Part shown: positions 14,843 to 15,586 of the stretch, one piece after another
How the letters are laid out: each line of letters starts with the position of its first letter
How positions within the stretch are numbered: the stretch's first letter is position 1
Origin: an uncultured Rhodocyclaceae bacterium
GTDB lineage: Bacteria > Pseudomonadota > Gammaproteobacteria > Burkholderiales > Rhodocyclaceae
Length of the DNA stretch: 15,586 nt
NCBI GenBank assembly: GCA_903930805.1
Contig: CAIYZZ010000314.1
Coordinates: 1-15,586, forward strand
Reading direction: 5' to 3'
Translations under genes and position numbers: made by a program
Notes under the pieces: model-generated
The model's input: the letters and a program-made list of their open reading frames with translations, nothing else
Told to the model about the DNA's origin: nothing
Databases searched by the model: none

Positions 14843-15538
14843 TTACTGGAAAGTCGCGTCTTCGATGAGCACCTTGTAGGCATAACCAGAACCGAAATCC
14901 TTGTCGGTACGAACGACACCTTTTACGGTAAGGACGTCTCCCACTTTCGCCTCGCTCATGGTGGTTACGAGAATATCGTTCGTGCTGTCTGCCGCAGAAC
15001 CCGATCCATCGCGCAAATGAATCCAGTTTTTACCCATGATGCCCGGGTTGTACTTCACGACTTTGCCACGCACCAGAACAGGCTTGTCCTTCAATTCGGC
15101 GGCCTTTGTGATGATTTCCGCCACTGTCCAGGCATTTGCCCCAACAGCCTTTGGAATCTGGATGTCAGCAGTGTCTGCCGTTTTGGCAACGCCGGAGTGA
15201 GCCATGGGATTGCCACTCCCCTGCGCCCCTGCCCCGGCCAAGGTTCCAAAAACGATCGTCTGAAATGTCTTCTTCAGCGACTTGCTCTCGAAGTTGCTCA
15301 TGACCGTCACGTTTTCAATCGTGACTTTTGCGCCTTTCTTGATCGGGGTTTTATTCACCGCAGCCCAAGTTTCTCCATCTTTTGTCTTGATGCGGAGGTA
15401 GGTATAACTCTCGACGTCCTTGACCTCAAGGACCTCCCCCTTGACAACGGTCGCTTCTGGCGAAATGGGGACGGGTTTTTCACCTGCCCAGGCGAATGTG
15501 GCGATAACGAGAAGGAAGATCGACAACAGGATTTTCAT
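14843..15538 (-). CDS. Exported protein with two OB-fold-like domains
   Basis: The protein has 231 residues. A signal peptide, MKILLSIFLLVIATFAWA, is followed by a likely cut after Ala18, so the mature protein is periplasmic. Two beta-rich halves follow. The first (about 28-100) reads VVKGEVLEVKDVESYTYLRI, then ETWAAVNKTPIKKGAKVTI. The second (about 150-230) reads VLVRGKVVKYNPGIMGKNWI, HLRDGSG, NDILVTTMSEAKVGDVLTVK and ends YAYKVLIEDATF. Both resemble the small periplasmic OB-fold units of the NrfJ-like / tRNA_anti-like kind. The linker (101-148) is Gly/Ala-rich. Ligand and function are unknown. In-frame starts at 15553 and 15574 would lengthen the N-terminus by 5 or 12 residues; none has a strong ribosome site. 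I chose 15538 because it gives a clean signal peptide. Confidence 0.85.
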   Translation of the reverse strand: MKILLSIFLLVIATFAWAGEKPVPISPEATVVKGEVLEVKDVESYTYLRIKTKDGETWAAVNKTPIKKGAKVTIENVTVMSNFESKSLKKTFQTIVFGTLAGAGAQGSGNPMAHSGVAKTADTADIQIPKAVGANAWTVAEIITKAAELKDKPVLVRGKVVKYNPGIMGKNWIHLRDGSGSAADSTNDILVTTMSEAKVGDVLTVKGVVRTDKDFGSGYAYKVLIEDATFQ

Positions 15539-15586
15539 GATTCGGGTGCTCATCAATGATGGACCCCGAAGCATACCCCCAAAAAC

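Overview
The window looks like a chromosomal segment from a GC-rich Gram-negative bacterium, most likely a betaproteobacterium. I infer this from the DusC-type tRNA-dihydrouridine synthase, the UPF0178 protein, the AGGAG-type ribosome sites and the abundance of PAS, HD-GYP, CheB/CheR and MCP signalling proteins. I cannot name the genus. Nearly everything is on the minus strand; only the UPF0178 gene is on plus. I saw no tRNA, rRNA, CRISPR array or insertion sequence. The longest stretch without a gene is about 268 bases (7875-8142).

Layout in minus-strand transcription order, from right to left. (1) Two ordinary genes: an exported protein with two OB-fold-like halves (15538-14843) and a DusC-like enzyme (14783-13806), with the convergent UPF0178/YaiI gene (13309-13767, plus). 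(2) A signalling operon: a CheB-CheR-coiled coil-PAS fusion gene carrying an apparent one-base frameshift near 12598, then a PAS-PAS-HisKA_3 histidine kinase (10460-8784), then a NarL-type response regulator (8787-8143). The three overlap by 17 and 4 bases. (3) A spacer at 8142-7875 with a perfect inverted repeat and one copy of a short dispersed repeat, followed by five small genes: two tandem PAS-only proteins, a protein with four clustered cysteines, a DUF2934 protein and an unrecognised 112-residue protein. (4) A second signalling operon: a minimal membrane MCP-like protein (5843-4542), an HD-GYP c-di-GMP phosphodiesterase (4537-3299), a receiver-PP2C phosphatase (3315-2071), a PAS-HisKA histidine kinase (2061-664) and a membrane dCache sensor protein cut off by the left edge (667 to beyond 1).

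How they may work together: the left operon joins four signalling chemistries in one tightly packed unit, with junctions of 4 bp gap, 17 bp overlap, 9 bp gap and 4 bp overlap. A reasonable inference is that the kinase or kinases control the receiver-PP2C protein and, through it or beside it, c-di-GMP turnover and an MCP-type array. No CheA, CheW, STAS-domain or anti-sigma partner is in the window. The kinases of the two operons share an N-terminal sensor module about 80% identical by eye, but have transmitters of different families. This points to module duplication or gene conversion linking the two operons.
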